DNA from: Segatella copri
Lineage (GTDB): Bacteria > Bacteroidota > Bacteroidia > Bacteroidales > Bacteroidaceae
Assembly (NCBI RefSeq): GCF_949820605.1
Contig: NZ_CATKVU010000007.1
Location: forward strand, 430,953-494,952
Direction of reading: 5' to 3'
Length of the DNA stretch: 64,000 bases
Made by a program: the position numbers and the translations under genes. A model generated the notes under the pieces. The model worked only from the letters and a program-made list of their open reading frames with translations. It was not told the DNA's origin and did not search any database. Position 1 is the first letter of the stretch; each line of letters begins with the position of its first letter. Shown here piece by piece: positions 24,974 through 34,327 of this stretch.

Positions 24974-26862
24974 TTCTTAATTGCTTCTTTGATTGATTCT
25001 TTATCGAGATGCACGATTTCCCTGAGCTGTGCCACGGTTCCGTGTTCCACAAACTCATCTGGCAATCCCATTCGGGTCATCTTTGGCTGATAGTCATGGT
25101 CGTTCATCCATTCCAGTACGGCTGAGCCCATACCGCCCATACGAACGCCGTCTTCGATGGTGATGATGCGGCTGAACTTTTCGCCCACCTCTTTCAGAAT
25201 GTCTTCATCGAGTGGCTTGAGGAATCGCATATCGTAGTGGGCGATGCTCATTCCGGTTTCGGCTTCTACCTCAGCGATAGCTTGAGCGGCATCGTTTCCG
25301 ATAGGACCGATGGTGAGAACGGCCACATCGGTGCCGTCTTTCTGCTTTCTGCCGGTACCGGTCTTGATTTCCTCCATCGGGTTGCGCCAGTCTACGAGCA
25401 CACCCTTGCCTCTCGGATAACGGATAACATAGCTGCCATGACCTGGCAACTGGGCTGAATACATCAGGTTGCGCAACTCATGTTCGTTCATCGGAGATGC
25501 GATGGTGAGATGCGGAATCGGACGGAGAGCCGCCATGTCGAAGGCACCATGATGGGTTGGTCCGTCTTCACCTACCAGTCCGGCACGGTCCAGACACATG
25601 ATAACCGGCAGGTTGAGCAGTGCCATGTCGTGGATGATGTTATCGTAGGCACGCTGTGCAAACGAACTGTAGATATTGCAGAATGGGATGAGTCCGTCTT
25701 TCGCCATACCTCCAGAGAAGGTGACGGCATGCCCCTCGGCGATACCTACATCGAAGGTACGGTTTGGCATCGCCTTCATCATGATGTTCATGGAGCATCC
25801 TGTAGGCATGGCTGGCGTCACACCTACAATCTTCGGGTTCTTCTGAGCCAGTTCCAGCAGCGTCTCACCGAAAACATCCTGATATTTAGGAGGCTGGTTG
25901 CTGGTATCGGCAATGATTCTCTCACCCGTTTCCGGATCGAATTTGCCTGGCGCGTGCCAGATGGTAGCACTCTTCTCGGCTGGTTCGTAACCCTTTCCCT
26001 TGGTGGTATGCAGATGCAGCAGCTTAGGACCCTTCATGTTCTTAAGCTGTTTGAGCACTCTCGCCACTTCCTTCACGTCATGACCATCGAAAGGTCCGAA
26101 GTAGCGGATATTCATACCCTCGAAGATGTTCTGCTGATGACTCAGTGCCGACTTCAGTGCATTGTTCAGGCGCAGGATGCCCTTCTTGCGGTCTTCGTTG
26201 AGATAGCCTTTGGAGTGCAGCCACTGCGATGCCTTGAAACGGAGGCGGTTGTAGGTCTCGTTGGTATCGAGGTTCAGGAGATATTTCTCCATACCGCCCA
26301 CAGCCCGGTCGATGCTCATATCGTTGTCGTTCAGGATGATGAGCATGTCGTTAGGTGTACTTGATACGTTGTTCAGTCCCTCGAAAGCCAGTCCGCCGCT
26401 CATGGCTCCATCGCCAATGACGGCTACCACGTGCCTGTCGGTATCTCCGTTTTCGCGTGCGGCAACGGCCATACCGAGTGCTGCGGAGATGGAATTGCTC
26501 GCATGTCCGCAGGCGAAGGTATCATATTCGCTTTCTAAAGGTGTAGGGAATGGACGGATGCCGTGCAACTTGCGGTTGGTGCAGAAGTTGTCGCGGCGTC
26601 CTGTTAATATCTTATGTCCGTAGGCCTGGTGTCCCACATCCCATACAATACGGTCGTATGGGGTGTTGTAGATATAATGTAGGGCTACGGTTATTTCCAC
26701 CACGCCAAGAGAGGAGGCAAAATGACCGGGGTTGACGGCAACCTCGTCGATAATGTCTTCTCTTAACTCTTTGCAGACTTGTGGCAGCTGGTCAATGCTC
26801 AGCCGTCTCAAATCTTCCGGGTATTTTATACTATTTAATAGACTAAACTTGTTCTTGTCCAT
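24970..26862 (-). CDS. dxs: 1-deoxy-D-xylulose-5-phosphate synthase
   Basis: A 630-residue thiamine-diphosphate enzyme that joins pyruvate and glyceraldehyde-3-phosphate in the first step of the MEP isoprenoid route. Motifs in order: [14 protein letters not shown] near the N-terminus, [15 protein letters not shown], the TPP/Mg motif GDGAMSGG ... [16 protein letters not shown], and the C-terminal transketolase domain with [12 protein letters not shown] and HHGAFD. Length is normal. It is the first gene of the dxs-trkA-trkH operon, with a -7 box at 26886-26893 on the minus strand. Confidence 0.97.
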   Translation of the reverse strand: MDKNKFSLLNSIKYPEDLRRLSIDQLPQVCKELREDIIDEVAVNPGHFASSLGVVEITVALHYIYNTPYDRIVWDVGHQAYGHKILTGRRDNFCTNRKLHGIRPFPTPLESEYDTFACGHASNSISAALGMAVAARENGDTDRHVVAVIGDGAMSGGLAFEGLNNVSSTPNDMLIILNDNDMSIDRAVGGMEKYLLNLDTNETYNRLRFKASQWLHSKGYLNEDRKKGILRLNNALKSALSHQQNIFEGMNIRYFGPFDGHDVKEVARVLKQLKNMKGPKLLHLHTTKGKGYEPAEKSATIWHAPGKFDPETGERIIADTSNQPPKYQDVFGETLLELAQKNPKIVGVTPAMPTGCSMNIMMKAMPNRTFDVGIAEGHAVTFSGGMAKDGLIPFCNIYSSFAQRAYDNIIHDMALLNLPVIMCLDRAGLVGEDGPTHHGAFDMAALRPIPHLTIASPMNEHELRNLMYSAQLPGHGSYVIRYPRGKGVLVDWRNPMEEIKTGTGRKQKDGTDVAVLTIGPIGNDAAQAIAEVEAETGMSIAHYDMRFLKPLDEDILKEVGEKFSRIITIEDGVRMGGMGSAVLEWMNDHDYQPKMTRMGLPDEFVEHGTVAQLREIVHLDKESIKEAIKK

Positions 26863-26885
26863 GTTTTCTTCGTGAAAATCTTGTG

Positions 26886-26893
26886 CAAAGATA
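26886..26893 (-). promoter_or_regulatory. -7 box of the dxs-trkA-trkH operon
   Basis: TATCTTTG on the minus strand, 24 bp before the dxs ATG; an exact TAnnTTTG match. Confidence 0.6.
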
Positions 26894-26956
26894 ATGCTTT
26901 TTTCCTATATAAAGCACTTTTGAGGCAATATTTTCGCTTTTTCCGATTATTCTTTG

Positions 26957-26964
26957 TATTTTTG
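26957..26964 (+). promoter_or_regulatory. -7 box of the C1 peptidase gene
   Basis: TATTTTTG followed by C on the plus strand; a start near 26972 leaves a leader of about 70 nt before the ATG at 27041. Confidence 0.55.
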
Positions 26965-27040
26965 CAAAGGAAAATTCTGAAAAAGGAATGAAATCCGGAA
27001 TTAGTTATATAACAATAAGCAAATAAATACCTTTATCGTG

Positions 27041-28447
27041 ATGAGAAAAAATGTATTACTTTTGGGAGCCATGATGATGGCTTCCATGTCTCTGATGGCG
27101 CAGACCAAGGGTGGCGGCATCAGTCAGTCTGCTCTCCAGCAGATGGAGAAAAACCAGCAGGCAGGTGTAGCCAACAAGGCACTCTTCAATGCTATTGCCA
27201 ACAACAGCATTGATGACCTTGTGAAGAATCATGCCAACGAGGTCCCGGTGGATACTCATTTCAGCATCGAGACTCCTTCGCAGAGCATTCACAACCAGAA
27301 GAGTTCGGGCCGCTGCTGGATGTTCAGCGGTTTCAATGTGCTCCGTTCCAACTTTGCTATCAACGACAAGCAGGGTAGAGTGGTGGAGTATTCTCAGGAT
27401 TATCTCTTCTTCTATGACCAGCTGGAGAAGGCTAACCTGATGCTTCAGGGTGTTATCGACCTTGGCAAGAAGAGCATCGAGGATCCTCAGGTGCAGTTCT
27501 TCTTCAAGAATCCGCTCAATGATGGTGGTACTTTCTGTGGTGTTGCCGATTTGGCAAGCAAGTATGGTCTTGTACCTATGAGTGCCCAGCCTGAGACTTA
27601 CTCAAGCAACAATACTTCCAAGATGAGCCGTCTCGTAAGCAGCAAGCTCCGCGAGTATGGTCTGGAACTCCGCAAGATGGTGGCTCAGGGTAAGAAGTCG
27701 GCAGCTATCCAGGCTCGCAAGAACGAGATGCTCGGTCAGGTTTATCACATGCTGAGTCTTACTCTCGGTGAACCGGTAAAGGAATTTACCTATGCTTTCC
27801 GCGACAAGGATGGCAAGCAGATTGGCGAGGCGAAGAAGTATACTCCTAAGAGTTTCTATGAGGAAACCGTAGGCAAGGACCTGAACGGTACCTTCCTGAT
27901 GGTGATGAACGATCCACGCCGTCCTTACCACAAGACATACGAGGTAGAGTACGACCGTCATACTTATGATGGTCATAACTGGAAGTATCTGAACCTGCCT
28001 ATGGAGGAGATTGCCCAGCTCGCCATCGCCTCTCTGAAGGACGGGCATAAGATGTATTCAAGCTATGATGTGGGCAAGCAACTTGATAGAAAGCGCGGCT
28101 ATCTGGCACTCGACAACTTCGACTATGGAAGCCTCTTCAATACCTCATTCCCAATGAACAAGGCTGACCGTATCGCTACTTTCGATAGCGGTTCTACTCA
28201 TGCCATGACGCTGACAGCTGTAGATCTCGATGCCAATGGCAAGCCTGTAAAGTGGAAGGTGGAGAACAGTTGGGGTGCCGACAATGGTTTTGCCGGTTGC
28301 TTCATCATGACCAACGATTGGTTCAACGAGTACATGTTCCGCCTGGTGGTTGACAAGAAGTATGCTTCTGAGCAGCTCTTGAAGGAATTCGACCAGAAGC
28401 CAACCATGCTGACTCCAGATGATCCTCTGTTCCAGTTGGAAGACTAA
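27041..28447 (+). CDS. Secreted C1-family cysteine peptidase (bleomycin hydrolase-like)
   Basis: A 468-residue peptidase. Residues 1-20 are a signal peptide (KNVLLLGAMMMASMSLMAQ), unusual because classical bleomycin hydrolase is cytosolic; Bacteroidota carry exported forms. The catalytic triad is visible: Cys in SSGRCWMFSGFNVLRS (about residue 93), His in GSTHAMTLTAV (about 387) and Asn in VENSWGADNG (about 408). The start is set at ATG 27041; the codon before is GTG. It is monocistronic, between its own -7 box and a terminator at 28469-28516. It probably acts as a periplasmic or surface aminopeptidase. Confidence 0.92.
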   Translation: MRKNVLLLGAMMMASMSLMAQTKGGGISQSALQQMEKNQQAGVANKALFNAIANNSIDDLVKNHANEVPVDTHFSIETPSQSIHNQKSSGRCWMFSGFNVLRSNFAINDKQGRVVEYSQDYLFFYDQLEKANLMLQGVIDLGKKSIEDPQVQFFFKNPLNDGGTFCGVADLASKYGLVPMSAQPETYSSNNTSKMSRLVSSKLREYGLELRKMVAQGKKSAAIQARKNEMLGQVYHMLSLTLGEPVKEFTYAFRDKDGKQIGEAKKYTPKSFYEETVGKDLNGTFLMVMNDPRRPYHKTYEVEYDRHTYDGHNWKYLNLPMEEIAQLAIASLKDGHKMYSSYDVGKQLDRKRGYLALDNFDYGSLFNTSFPMNKADRIATFDSGSTHAMTLTAVDLDANGKPVKWKVENSWGADNGFAGCFIMTNDWFNEYMFRLVVDKKYASEQLLKEFDQKPTMLTPDDPLFQLED

Positions 28448-28468
28448 TTCATCAAGAAATATAGATTT

Positions 28469-28516
28469 AAACCGTATTTTTCTCGAGAAAAGAGAAGAAT
28501 ACGGTTTATTTTTTGT
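28469..28516 (+). terminator. Intrinsic terminator after the C1 peptidase gene
   Basis: AAACCGTATT (28469-28478) pairs with AATACGGTTT (28498-28507), followed by ATTTTTTG. Confidence 0.75.
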
Positions 28517-28523
28517 ATTTTTG
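28516..28523 (+). promoter_or_regulatory. -7 box of the cysteine desulfidase-family gene
   Basis: TATTTTTG, 49 bp before the ATG at 28573, directly after the preceding terminator. Confidence 0.55.
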
Positions 28524-28572
28524 TACCCGAAATAATGGTAAGAACGTTATTTATATAAAAGTTATATAGATT

Positions 28573-29856
28573 ATGTTAGAGAAAAGTAAGCGTGAGCGCA
28601 TTATTGCGCTCGTTAATAAAGAGGTGGTTCCTGCCATCGGCTGTACCGAACCGATGGCTGTGGCACTATGTACAGCCAAGGCTGCTACTACATTGGGCAA
28701 GCGCCCTGAACGTATTGAAGTTCTTCTGAGTCCTAATATGCTCAAGAATGCTATGGGTGTCGGCATTCCTGGTACGGGTATGATCGGCTTGCCTATCGCC
28801 GTATCGCTGGGGGCGCTCATCGGAAAGCCTGACTATCAGCTGGAAGTGTTGAAAGACCTCACTCCCGACAGTCTGGAGCAAGGCAAACAATATATCAAGG
28901 ATGCGGATATCAACATCAAACTGAAGCAGGGTGATGTGGATAAACTCTATATCGAAATCATCTGTCATGCCGGTGAAGACCAGGCTACGGCAATTATCTC
29001 CGGTTCTCATACCCATTTTGTGTATGTTGAGCGTAATGGTGAGGTGGTGCTCGATAAGCGTGGCGGTACTGTGGACGATGAGGCTGATGACGACATCCAG
29101 CTCAATTTCCCGATGGTTTACGAGTTTGCAACAACAGCTCCGCTCGATGAGATTTCTTTCATTCTCAAGACCAGAGACTATAATATGAAGGCTGCCGAGT
29201 TGAGTATCAAAGGCAACTATGGTCACTGTTTGGGCAAGACGATGGACCGTCCGTTGAGTCATGGTATCTTCGGCGATAATATTTTCTCGCATATCATCTC
29301 CCGCACCGCTTCAGCCTGCGATGCCCGTATGGGTGGCGCCATGATTCCGGTGATGAGTAACAGCGGCAGCGGCAACCAGGGCATCTGTGCAACGAATCCT
29401 GTGGTGGTTTATGCGCTGGAGAACGAGAATACCGAGGAGGAAATGATCCGTGCCCTGATGCTCAGTCACTTGACGGCTATCTATATCAAGCAGAGCTTAG
29501 GCAAACTTTCAGCTCTTTGCGGTTGTGTGGTAGCCAGTACGGGCAGCAGTTGCGGCATCACCTATCTGATGGGTGGCGATTATACCCGCATCTGCAATTC
29601 TGTCAAGAATATGATAGCCAATCTCACCGGTATGATTTGTGACGGAGCGAAACCAAGTTGTGCCCTGAAGATTTCATCAGGTGTCAGCACCGCTCTTCTT
29701 TCTGCCCTCCTTTCTATGGAAGGCAAGTGTGTCACCTCTGCCGAGGGTATCGTAGATGATGATGTGGATAAGTGCATCCACAACCTCACGAGCATCGGTG
29801 CCGATGCGATGAGAGCTACTGATGATATGGTGCTTGATATCATGACACATAAATAA
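28573..29856 (+). CDS. L-cysteine desulfidase / serine dehydratase alpha family (UPF0597, YhaM/CyuA)
   Basis: A 427-residue cytosolic enzyme of the family that breaks L-cysteine (or L-serine) to pyruvate with an oxygen-sensitive 4Fe-4S cluster. Signature blocks are VVPAIGCTEPMAVALCTAKA at 14-33 (cluster cysteine C20), GVGIPGTGMIGLPIA, SNSGSGNQGICATNP (cysteine) and the C-terminal GCVVASTGSSCGITYLMGG and MICDGAKPSCALKIS blocks, with conserved cysteines. Full family length. Monocistronic; followed by a 4 x 22-bp palindromic array. Confidence 0.9.
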   Translation: MLEKSKRERIIALVNKEVVPAIGCTEPMAVALCTAKAATTLGKRPERIEVLLSPNMLKNAMGVGIPGTGMIGLPIAVSLGALIGKPDYQLEVLKDLTPDSLEQGKQYIKDADINIKLKQGDVDKLYIEIICHAGEDQATAIISGSHTHFVYVERNGEVVLDKRGGTVDDEADDDIQLNFPMVYEFATTAPLDEISFILKTRDYNMKAAELSIKGNYGHCLGKTMDRPLSHGIFGDNIFSHIISRTASACDARMGGAMIPVMSNSGSGNQGICATNPVVVYALENENTEEEMIRALMLSHLTAIYIKQSLGKLSALCGCVVASTGSSCGITYLMGGDYTRICNSVKNMIANLTGMICDGAKPSCALKISSGVSTALLSALLSMEGKCVTSAEGIVDDDVDKCIHNLTSIGADAMRATDDMVLDIMTHK

Positions 29857-29929
29857 TATAGCTTTTGATAAGTTATTTAAATAGTCTTAGAAACCTGTAT
29901 TATTTACCTTTTAAATATTGTTTCGTAAG

Positions 29930-30017
29930 GTTGCCGGCAGCTGTCGGCAACCTTGCTGGCATATGCCGACAATGCTGCTGCCATATGCAAGCAACCTTGC
30001 TGACGGCTGCCGACAAT
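29930..30017. repeat. Array of four 22-bp palindromic units
   Basis: Four abutting units at 29930, 29952, 29974 and 29996, each 22 bp and each close to a palindrome centred on CAGCTG, CATATG, CATATG and CGGCTG (for example GTTGCCGGCAGCTGTCGGCA...). Units share GTTGCCGGCA or its inverse. It lies 73 bp after a stop codon; the remaining bases between 30018 and 30212 show no structure I could identify. Confidence 0.8.
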
Positions 30018-30212
30018 TAGATAGATCTACTTCTTCATGCCGATAGATACAGTTCCTGTGGCTAATTCACATGCTTGCAATGGATGATAAAACAAAGCTA
30101 CAATGGACTTAAAGCATGATGTTTATACCATACCAATATTATGTATCTTGCGTATCGTTATCATCTTATTCCTAAAATTAAAAGATATTAAAAAATGGCT
30201 TTTTCTTGGAGA

Positions 30213-30330
30213 TAATCGCGGATATGTGTATATTTGTACCATCTGATAATCGCGGATAGGTGTAAAAAATGGGGAATATTAATCGCGGATAGGTGTATTT
30301 ATCTGATATTATTAATCTAGGATAGGTGTA
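30213..30330 (+). repeat. Four direct repeats spaced 33-34 bp upstream of a DUF4143 ATPase gene
   Basis: TAATCGCGGATAGGTGTA occurs at 30213, 30247, 30280 and 30313 (first and fourth copies with one or two changes). The last ends 4 bp before the ATG. The first copy overlaps a -7 box TATATTTG at 30229-30236, so the other three lie in the leader. Probably an operator array or RNA-level control site. Confidence 0.75.
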
Positions 30331-31296
30331 AATTATGAGAAGAAAAGTATATGATCAACTCAAGAAATGGAAAGAAGAACAGAACGGAGAAAGTGCTGTT
30401 CTCATCAATGGTGCCCGTCGTGTAGGAAAGAGCTATATCGTAAAGGAATTCGCCCGAAAAGAATATAAAAGTTATATTTTACTTGATTTCAATAAGATAG
30501 GAAAGAACATAAAATCCTTGTTCGAAACCTATCTGGATGACTTGGATACATTCTTTATGTATTTAAGCAGTTTCACTAATACACCTCTATATCCAAGAAA
30601 ATCAGTTATAATCTTTGATGAGGTGCAATTGTATCCTCGGGCTCGTACAGCTATCAAGTATCTGGTTGAAGATGGGCGTTACGATTATATAGAGACTGGT
30701 TCGCTTGTTTCTATCAAAAAAAACGTAGAGGATATCATGATTCCTTCTGAGGAGGAAGAAATATTGATGTATCCTATGGATTTTGAGGAGTTCTTGTGGG
30801 CATTGAACAATGAAACCCTGATGCCGCTTATACGAATGAACTTAAAGAAAAAGCATGAGATGGGACAAATGATGCATCGCATGACAATGGACTATTTCAG
30901 ACAGTATCTCATAGTTGGAGGAATGCCACAAGCTGTAGCTAAATTTGTAGAAACCAGAGATTTCAATAAGGTGGATCGAGTGAAGCGCCAAATTCTTACC
31001 TTATATCGTAACGATATTCAAAAGTATGCTTCAACCTATGTATTTAAAGTTACTCAGATTTTTGATACAATTCCTTCTCAACTTCAAAAACATGAAAAGA
31101 AATTTCTGTTGAAGACACTCACAGAAGGGGCGAGAATGCGAGATTATGAAACGGCTTTCTTTTGGCTGTCAGATGCCATGATAGTCAATATGGCCTATAA
31201 TACGACAGAGCCAAGTATCGGTCTTGGCATGAATACCGATGATACGACATTGAAATGCTATATGGCTGATACGGGCTTGCTCATCAGTCATGCTTT

Positions 31297-32455
31297 ACCT
31301 CAGTTCGGGATAACGAGCTCTATCTAAATGCTTTATAATGTTTTTATATAAGGGACACAGAGGCTTGGCAACCATCTATATATCTTGGATGGTTGCTGAG
31401 ACAAAATCCTCATGTAAAATATGCAATGTTAGAAAAGACTAAGCTGTTTCGTATCTTCGATAACGTATCCAGTAAGTGCCTTGGGCTTGTTGTCAAAGAA
31501 ACAGTATGCCCCTAATGCAGAAATAATATTTATGATGAAATTCGCAACAGACCTGTGACGTGAATGTACTATCTGAGCCGTATTTTTCAACAGGTCATTA
31601 ATCGTTTCAATGATGTATCTTTTGCGTAGCATCATCTTGTCATAGAACGGCATTAGTTTGTTCTTCATGTTCACTCTCAGTCCTGTTACCAACTGGATGC
31701 CTTCCTCAAAAAGCGAATCGAAAAGTTTTTGCGAGATATAGCCTTTATCTGCAAACAGCTTACCATACAGACGTTTAGCCAACACATCGAATACCGTTGG
31801 ATCTTTGTCGCTAACGTTTGCACCAGTGAGAACAAAAGCAATTATCTCACCTCTATCATTACAAGCCAGATGTAGCTTGAACCCATGACACCATCCCATT
31901 GTTCCCTTTCCGTTTGTGGCAATGCCTTTGAACACTTTGTTGGCATAACGCCTGAGATTGTGGCATATTGGTATCATGGTTGAATCAACAAAGGTTATAC
32001 CTGTACATCTGCCAAAAGCACGGAGATTCAGGAAGAACATAAGAGGGAAGAATACGCGACTTTCAAGTTCTACAAAACGGTTATAAGACACCGCATTTGG
32101 AAAATATGACTTCAAAGTTCCTCTAATAAAAAATAGGTAATAATGCTTGAAGTTTCGGAACGAGCCGAAATGGAAATACAGCAAAATCGTCATGATTTCA
32201 CTATCAGATAAAGAGGCTTTACGTCGTCTGCGCTTTACTCCATCTTCACCCAAAAGCAATTTTCCTGCATTTTCAGCATCAAAAACTTTGTAAAATTCAT
32301 CAATAATACAAAATAATTCTGTAACTTTGTCCTTGGTAATCTCCATAATGATATCTTTTTATGTTTGTAACTAATTGGATTTCAACTACAAAGATACAAA
32401 AAATATCGGAGATTACCAACTTTTTTAGGCACTATTTCTTATCCCGAACTGAGGT
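31297..32455 (-). mobile_element. IS982-family insertion sequence with 7-bp target duplication
   Basis: A 1159-bp element with 17-bp perfect inverted ends ACCTCAGTTCGGGATAA (31297-31313) and its complement (32439-32455). The target duplication ATGCTTT is at 31290-31296 and 32456-32462. One transposase, with a minus-strand -7 box TATCTTTG at 32389-32396. Confidence 0.96.
31429..32346 (-). CDS. IS982-family transposase
   Basis: A 305-residue DDE transposase of full length. Recognisable blocks: LSDSEIMTILLYFHFGSFRNF near residues 42-62, YNRFVELESRVFFPL, the first catalytic Asp in ITFVDSTMIPICHN (about 121), TMGWCHGFKLHLACNDRGE, KLFADKGYIS with the second Asp (about 195), and the C-terminal RYIIETINDLLKN with Glu (about 245) before HSRHRSVANF. 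Intact, so the element may still move and could restore the ATPase gene on precise excision. Confidence 0.95.
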   Translation of the reverse strand: MEITKDKVTELFCIIDEFYKVFDAENAGKLLLGEDGVKRRRRKASLSDSEIMTILLYFHFGSFRNFKHYYLFFIRGTLKSYFPNAVSYNRFVELESRVFFPLMFFLNLRAFGRCTGITFVDSTMIPICHNLRRYANKVFKGIATNGKGTMGWCHGFKLHLACNDRGEIIAFVLTGANVSDKDPTVFDVLAKRLYGKLFADKGYISQKLFDSLFEEGIQLVTGLRVNMKNKLMPFYDKMMLRKRYIIETINDLLKNTAQIVHSRHRSVANFIINIISALGAYCFFDNKPKALTGYVIEDTKQLSLF

Positions 32456-32875
32456 ATGCTTTCAATGAAAATACGATAGTATCTGAAAACTTATATAACA
32501 AGCTTCTGGTAGATAAGCTGGAGTTCAATGGCGGAATGATAGTTGAGAATATAGTTGCTCAGATGTTACGTTCGGCAGGGCATAAGCTGTATTTCTTTTC
32601 CAAATATAGTAAGGAGAATGCCCAGGAAAGGATGGAACTGGATTTCCTGATAGCCAAAGATACAATAACGTCAAAGCATAATATTTCACCGATAGAAGTG
32701 AAGTCTACTAATAGATACACGCTCACTTCTCTCAAAAAGTGCATCGCTAAATATGGTTGCTATCTGGCAACCCCGTATGTTTTGCATACTGCTGATTTGA
32801 AAGTTGAGGAGGGGATTACTTATTTGCCATTGTATATGACAGGGTTATTATAAGTGGTTTTAGTTGAATAGAAAA

Positions 32876-32912
32876 GGCTCGCAAGAATTCGAAACTTTTT
32901 GCGAGCCGTTTT
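32876..32912. terminator. Terminator after the DUF4143 gene
   Basis: GGCTCGCAA (32876-32884) pairs with TTGCGAGCC (32899-32907), followed by GTTTTATT. It may serve both the ATPase gene and the converging ddh. Confidence 0.75.
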
Positions 32913-32967
32913 ATTATAGTGATGCAAGTAAATTCTTCACTCTTCACTCTTCGTTCTTCACTCCCAA

Positions 32968-33867
32968 TTATACGAGTGTTGCAACGATTTCCTCACGGGT
33001 TCCTGGCAACATATCGATGACAGGAATCTCTGGCATGGTGTAGCAACCTGGCTGCAGACGGAATGAAGCACGAGCTACGTTAACCAATACCTGAGCGGTG
33101 AGGGCTGGGTTGTTGATTCTCATGTTGAACTCGAAACGCTGGTTCTGGGTCTTGCCAGATACACCCTTGCGAACGAGGTTCACACCATGACCCATATCCT
33201 TTACGTCATCTACAGATGCTACGGCAAATACGTGGGTCTCATCATGAGCGAAGTATGGATCAGCCTTGATTTCGGCTGTTACATCCTCAAGCTTGGCACC
33301 TTCTTCCAACTCTACGTATACCATACGGCGGTGGATACCCTCACCCAATGGGATGGTTACAGAGAGCGCTTCCTTTACGCCCTTCTTGCCACGAACACAA
33401 ACTGAGTGCCCCATACTCATACCAGGACCGAAGTTGGTATATGTCAAACCCTTAGGAGCAAGGCTCTCCATCAGAACACGTACGATAGAATCAGAACCTG
33501 GGTCCCAACCAGCAGAGATAACGCTTACCTTGCCAGCCTTCTTGCAGTTCTCCATCTGCTTAGTACGGTAGTCGAGGATGCTGGTGTGGATATCGAAGCT
33601 GTCTACGGTGTTGATACCGAGAGCAACGATTTTCTCTGCATACTCAGGGCAAGAGCGGGTAGGGGTTGCGAGGATAGCAACATCTACATCCTTCAACTTG
33701 GTGATGTCATCTACTACTTCATAGTTTGCCAACTCAGCTGGTTTGTCCTTGGCACCCTGGCGACGTACAATACCTGCAATCTCAAAGTCAGGAGCTGCTT
33801 CGAGTGCCTCAACAGTAAACTTACCGATGTTGCCGTATCCTACTACGGCTGCTCTAAATTTCTTCAT
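32968..33867 (-). CDS. ddh: meso-Diaminopimelate D-dehydrogenase
   Basis: A 299-residue NADP-dependent enzyme forming meso-diaminopimelate from tetrahydrodipicolinate in one step, supplying lysine and peptidoglycan. The Rossmann loop VGYGNIGKFTVEAL starts at residue 9; DSFDIH (about 92-97), SAGWDPGSDSIVR (about 119-131) and GPGMSMGHSV are family blocks, and RINNPALTAQVLVNVARA lies near the C-terminus. Length is normal. A tandem TTCACTC-type repeat lies between its stop and the terminator at 32876-32912. A -7 box sits at 33967-33974. Confidence 0.96.
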   Translation of the reverse strand: MKKFRAAVVGYGNIGKFTVEALEAAPDFEIAGIVRRQGAKDKPAELANYEVVDDITKLKDVDVAILATPTRSCPEYAEKIVALGINTVDSFDIHTSILDYRTKQMENCKKAGKVSVISAGWDPGSDSIVRVLMESLAPKGLTYTNFGPGMSMGHSVCVRGKKGVKEALSVTIPLGEGIHRRMVYVELEEGAKLEDVTAEIKADPYFAHDETHVFAVASVDDVKDMGHGVNLVRKGVSGKTQNQRFEFNMRINNPALTAQVLVNVARASFRLQPGCYTMPEIPVIDMLPGTREEIVATLV

Positions 33868-33966
33868 TGTCTTATTTCTTTTATTTTGTTGTTTTAATTT
33901 CTTTTATTTGTTGCGGTTTAGTCATCCAACGGATATGTTTTCCGCTCTTCATTCTATTTCCGGTTG

Positions 33967-33974
33967 CAAAAGTA
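33967..33974 (-). promoter_or_regulatory. -7 box of ddh
   Basis: TACTTTTG on the minus strand, about 100 bp upstream of the ddh start. Confidence 0.5.
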
Positions 33975-34170
33975 TAGCTTTTTCTTGAAATACGTGACGT
34001 TTTAATAGAATTTTAACTTATAAAAGTTGCAAAAAGTAGTAAAATCATAGTTTTTAGGTATGAATAAGCGGAGATTTGTAAGGTATCTGCTGCAAGAGCC
34101 TTACAGTTTCGTTATTTTGTTGCGAAACATCATACTTCCCCTTTCCGATACCTCCCGATGTGCTTTGAAT

Positions 34171-34258
34171 TACGTCCTGACGTAGCTTTTGCTGCGTCCC
34201 GACGTCTCTGGCTCTGCGTCGGGACGTATGACATGCTACGTCGGGACGTAATTTTATG
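34171..34258. repeat. Array of four 22-bp palindromic units
   Basis: Units begin at exactly 22-bp steps (34171, 34193, 34215, 34237). Cores are TACGTCCTGACGTA, GCGTCCCGACGT, GCGTCGGGACGTA and TACGTCGGGACGTA, each a short palindrome around two central bases; units 1-2 are inverse to units 3-4, so the whole array can fold into one larger hairpin. It lies 70 bp upstream of ruvA. The rest of 33868-34327 holds only the ddh promoter. Confidence 0.8.
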
Positions 34259-34327
34259 GAACTCTATTACAATAATCCCGCCCTTCGCACGTTATTAATA
34301 TATTAATTTAATTAGGAGAAAAAGAAA

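Larger units (their letters stand above)
30335..32853 (+). pseudogene. DUF4143-family AAA ATPase gene split by an IS982 element
   Basis: The 5' part (30335-31296) encodes an AAA_14 ATPase head: Walker A GARRVGKSY (about 26-34), Walker B SVIIFDEVQLYPRARTAIKY, sensor block IETGSL, then the linker to the DUF4143 domain. The frame continues at 32463 after the IS and its target duplication, giving SHAFNENTIVSENLYNKLLV and the DUF4143 end with FLIAKD...ISPIEVKST. Rejoined it is about 450 residues, the normal length, with no other damage. The 5' part alone would make a 330-residue truncated protein ending in IS-derived codons. The last ORF piece with its own ATG is 32536-32853. The host role of this family is unclear. 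Confidence 0.9.

Noticed and set aside
29930..30017. CRISPR or tandem-duplication reading of the 22-bp units
   Set aside because: No spacers; units differ in sequence but keep palindromy, so it is neither CRISPR nor a simple microsatellite.
30213..30330. CRISPR-like array (four repeats with 15-16-bp spacers)
   Set aside because: Repeats are 18 bp with variable ends, spacers are too short and A/T-rich, there are no cas genes, and the array directly abuts a start codon.
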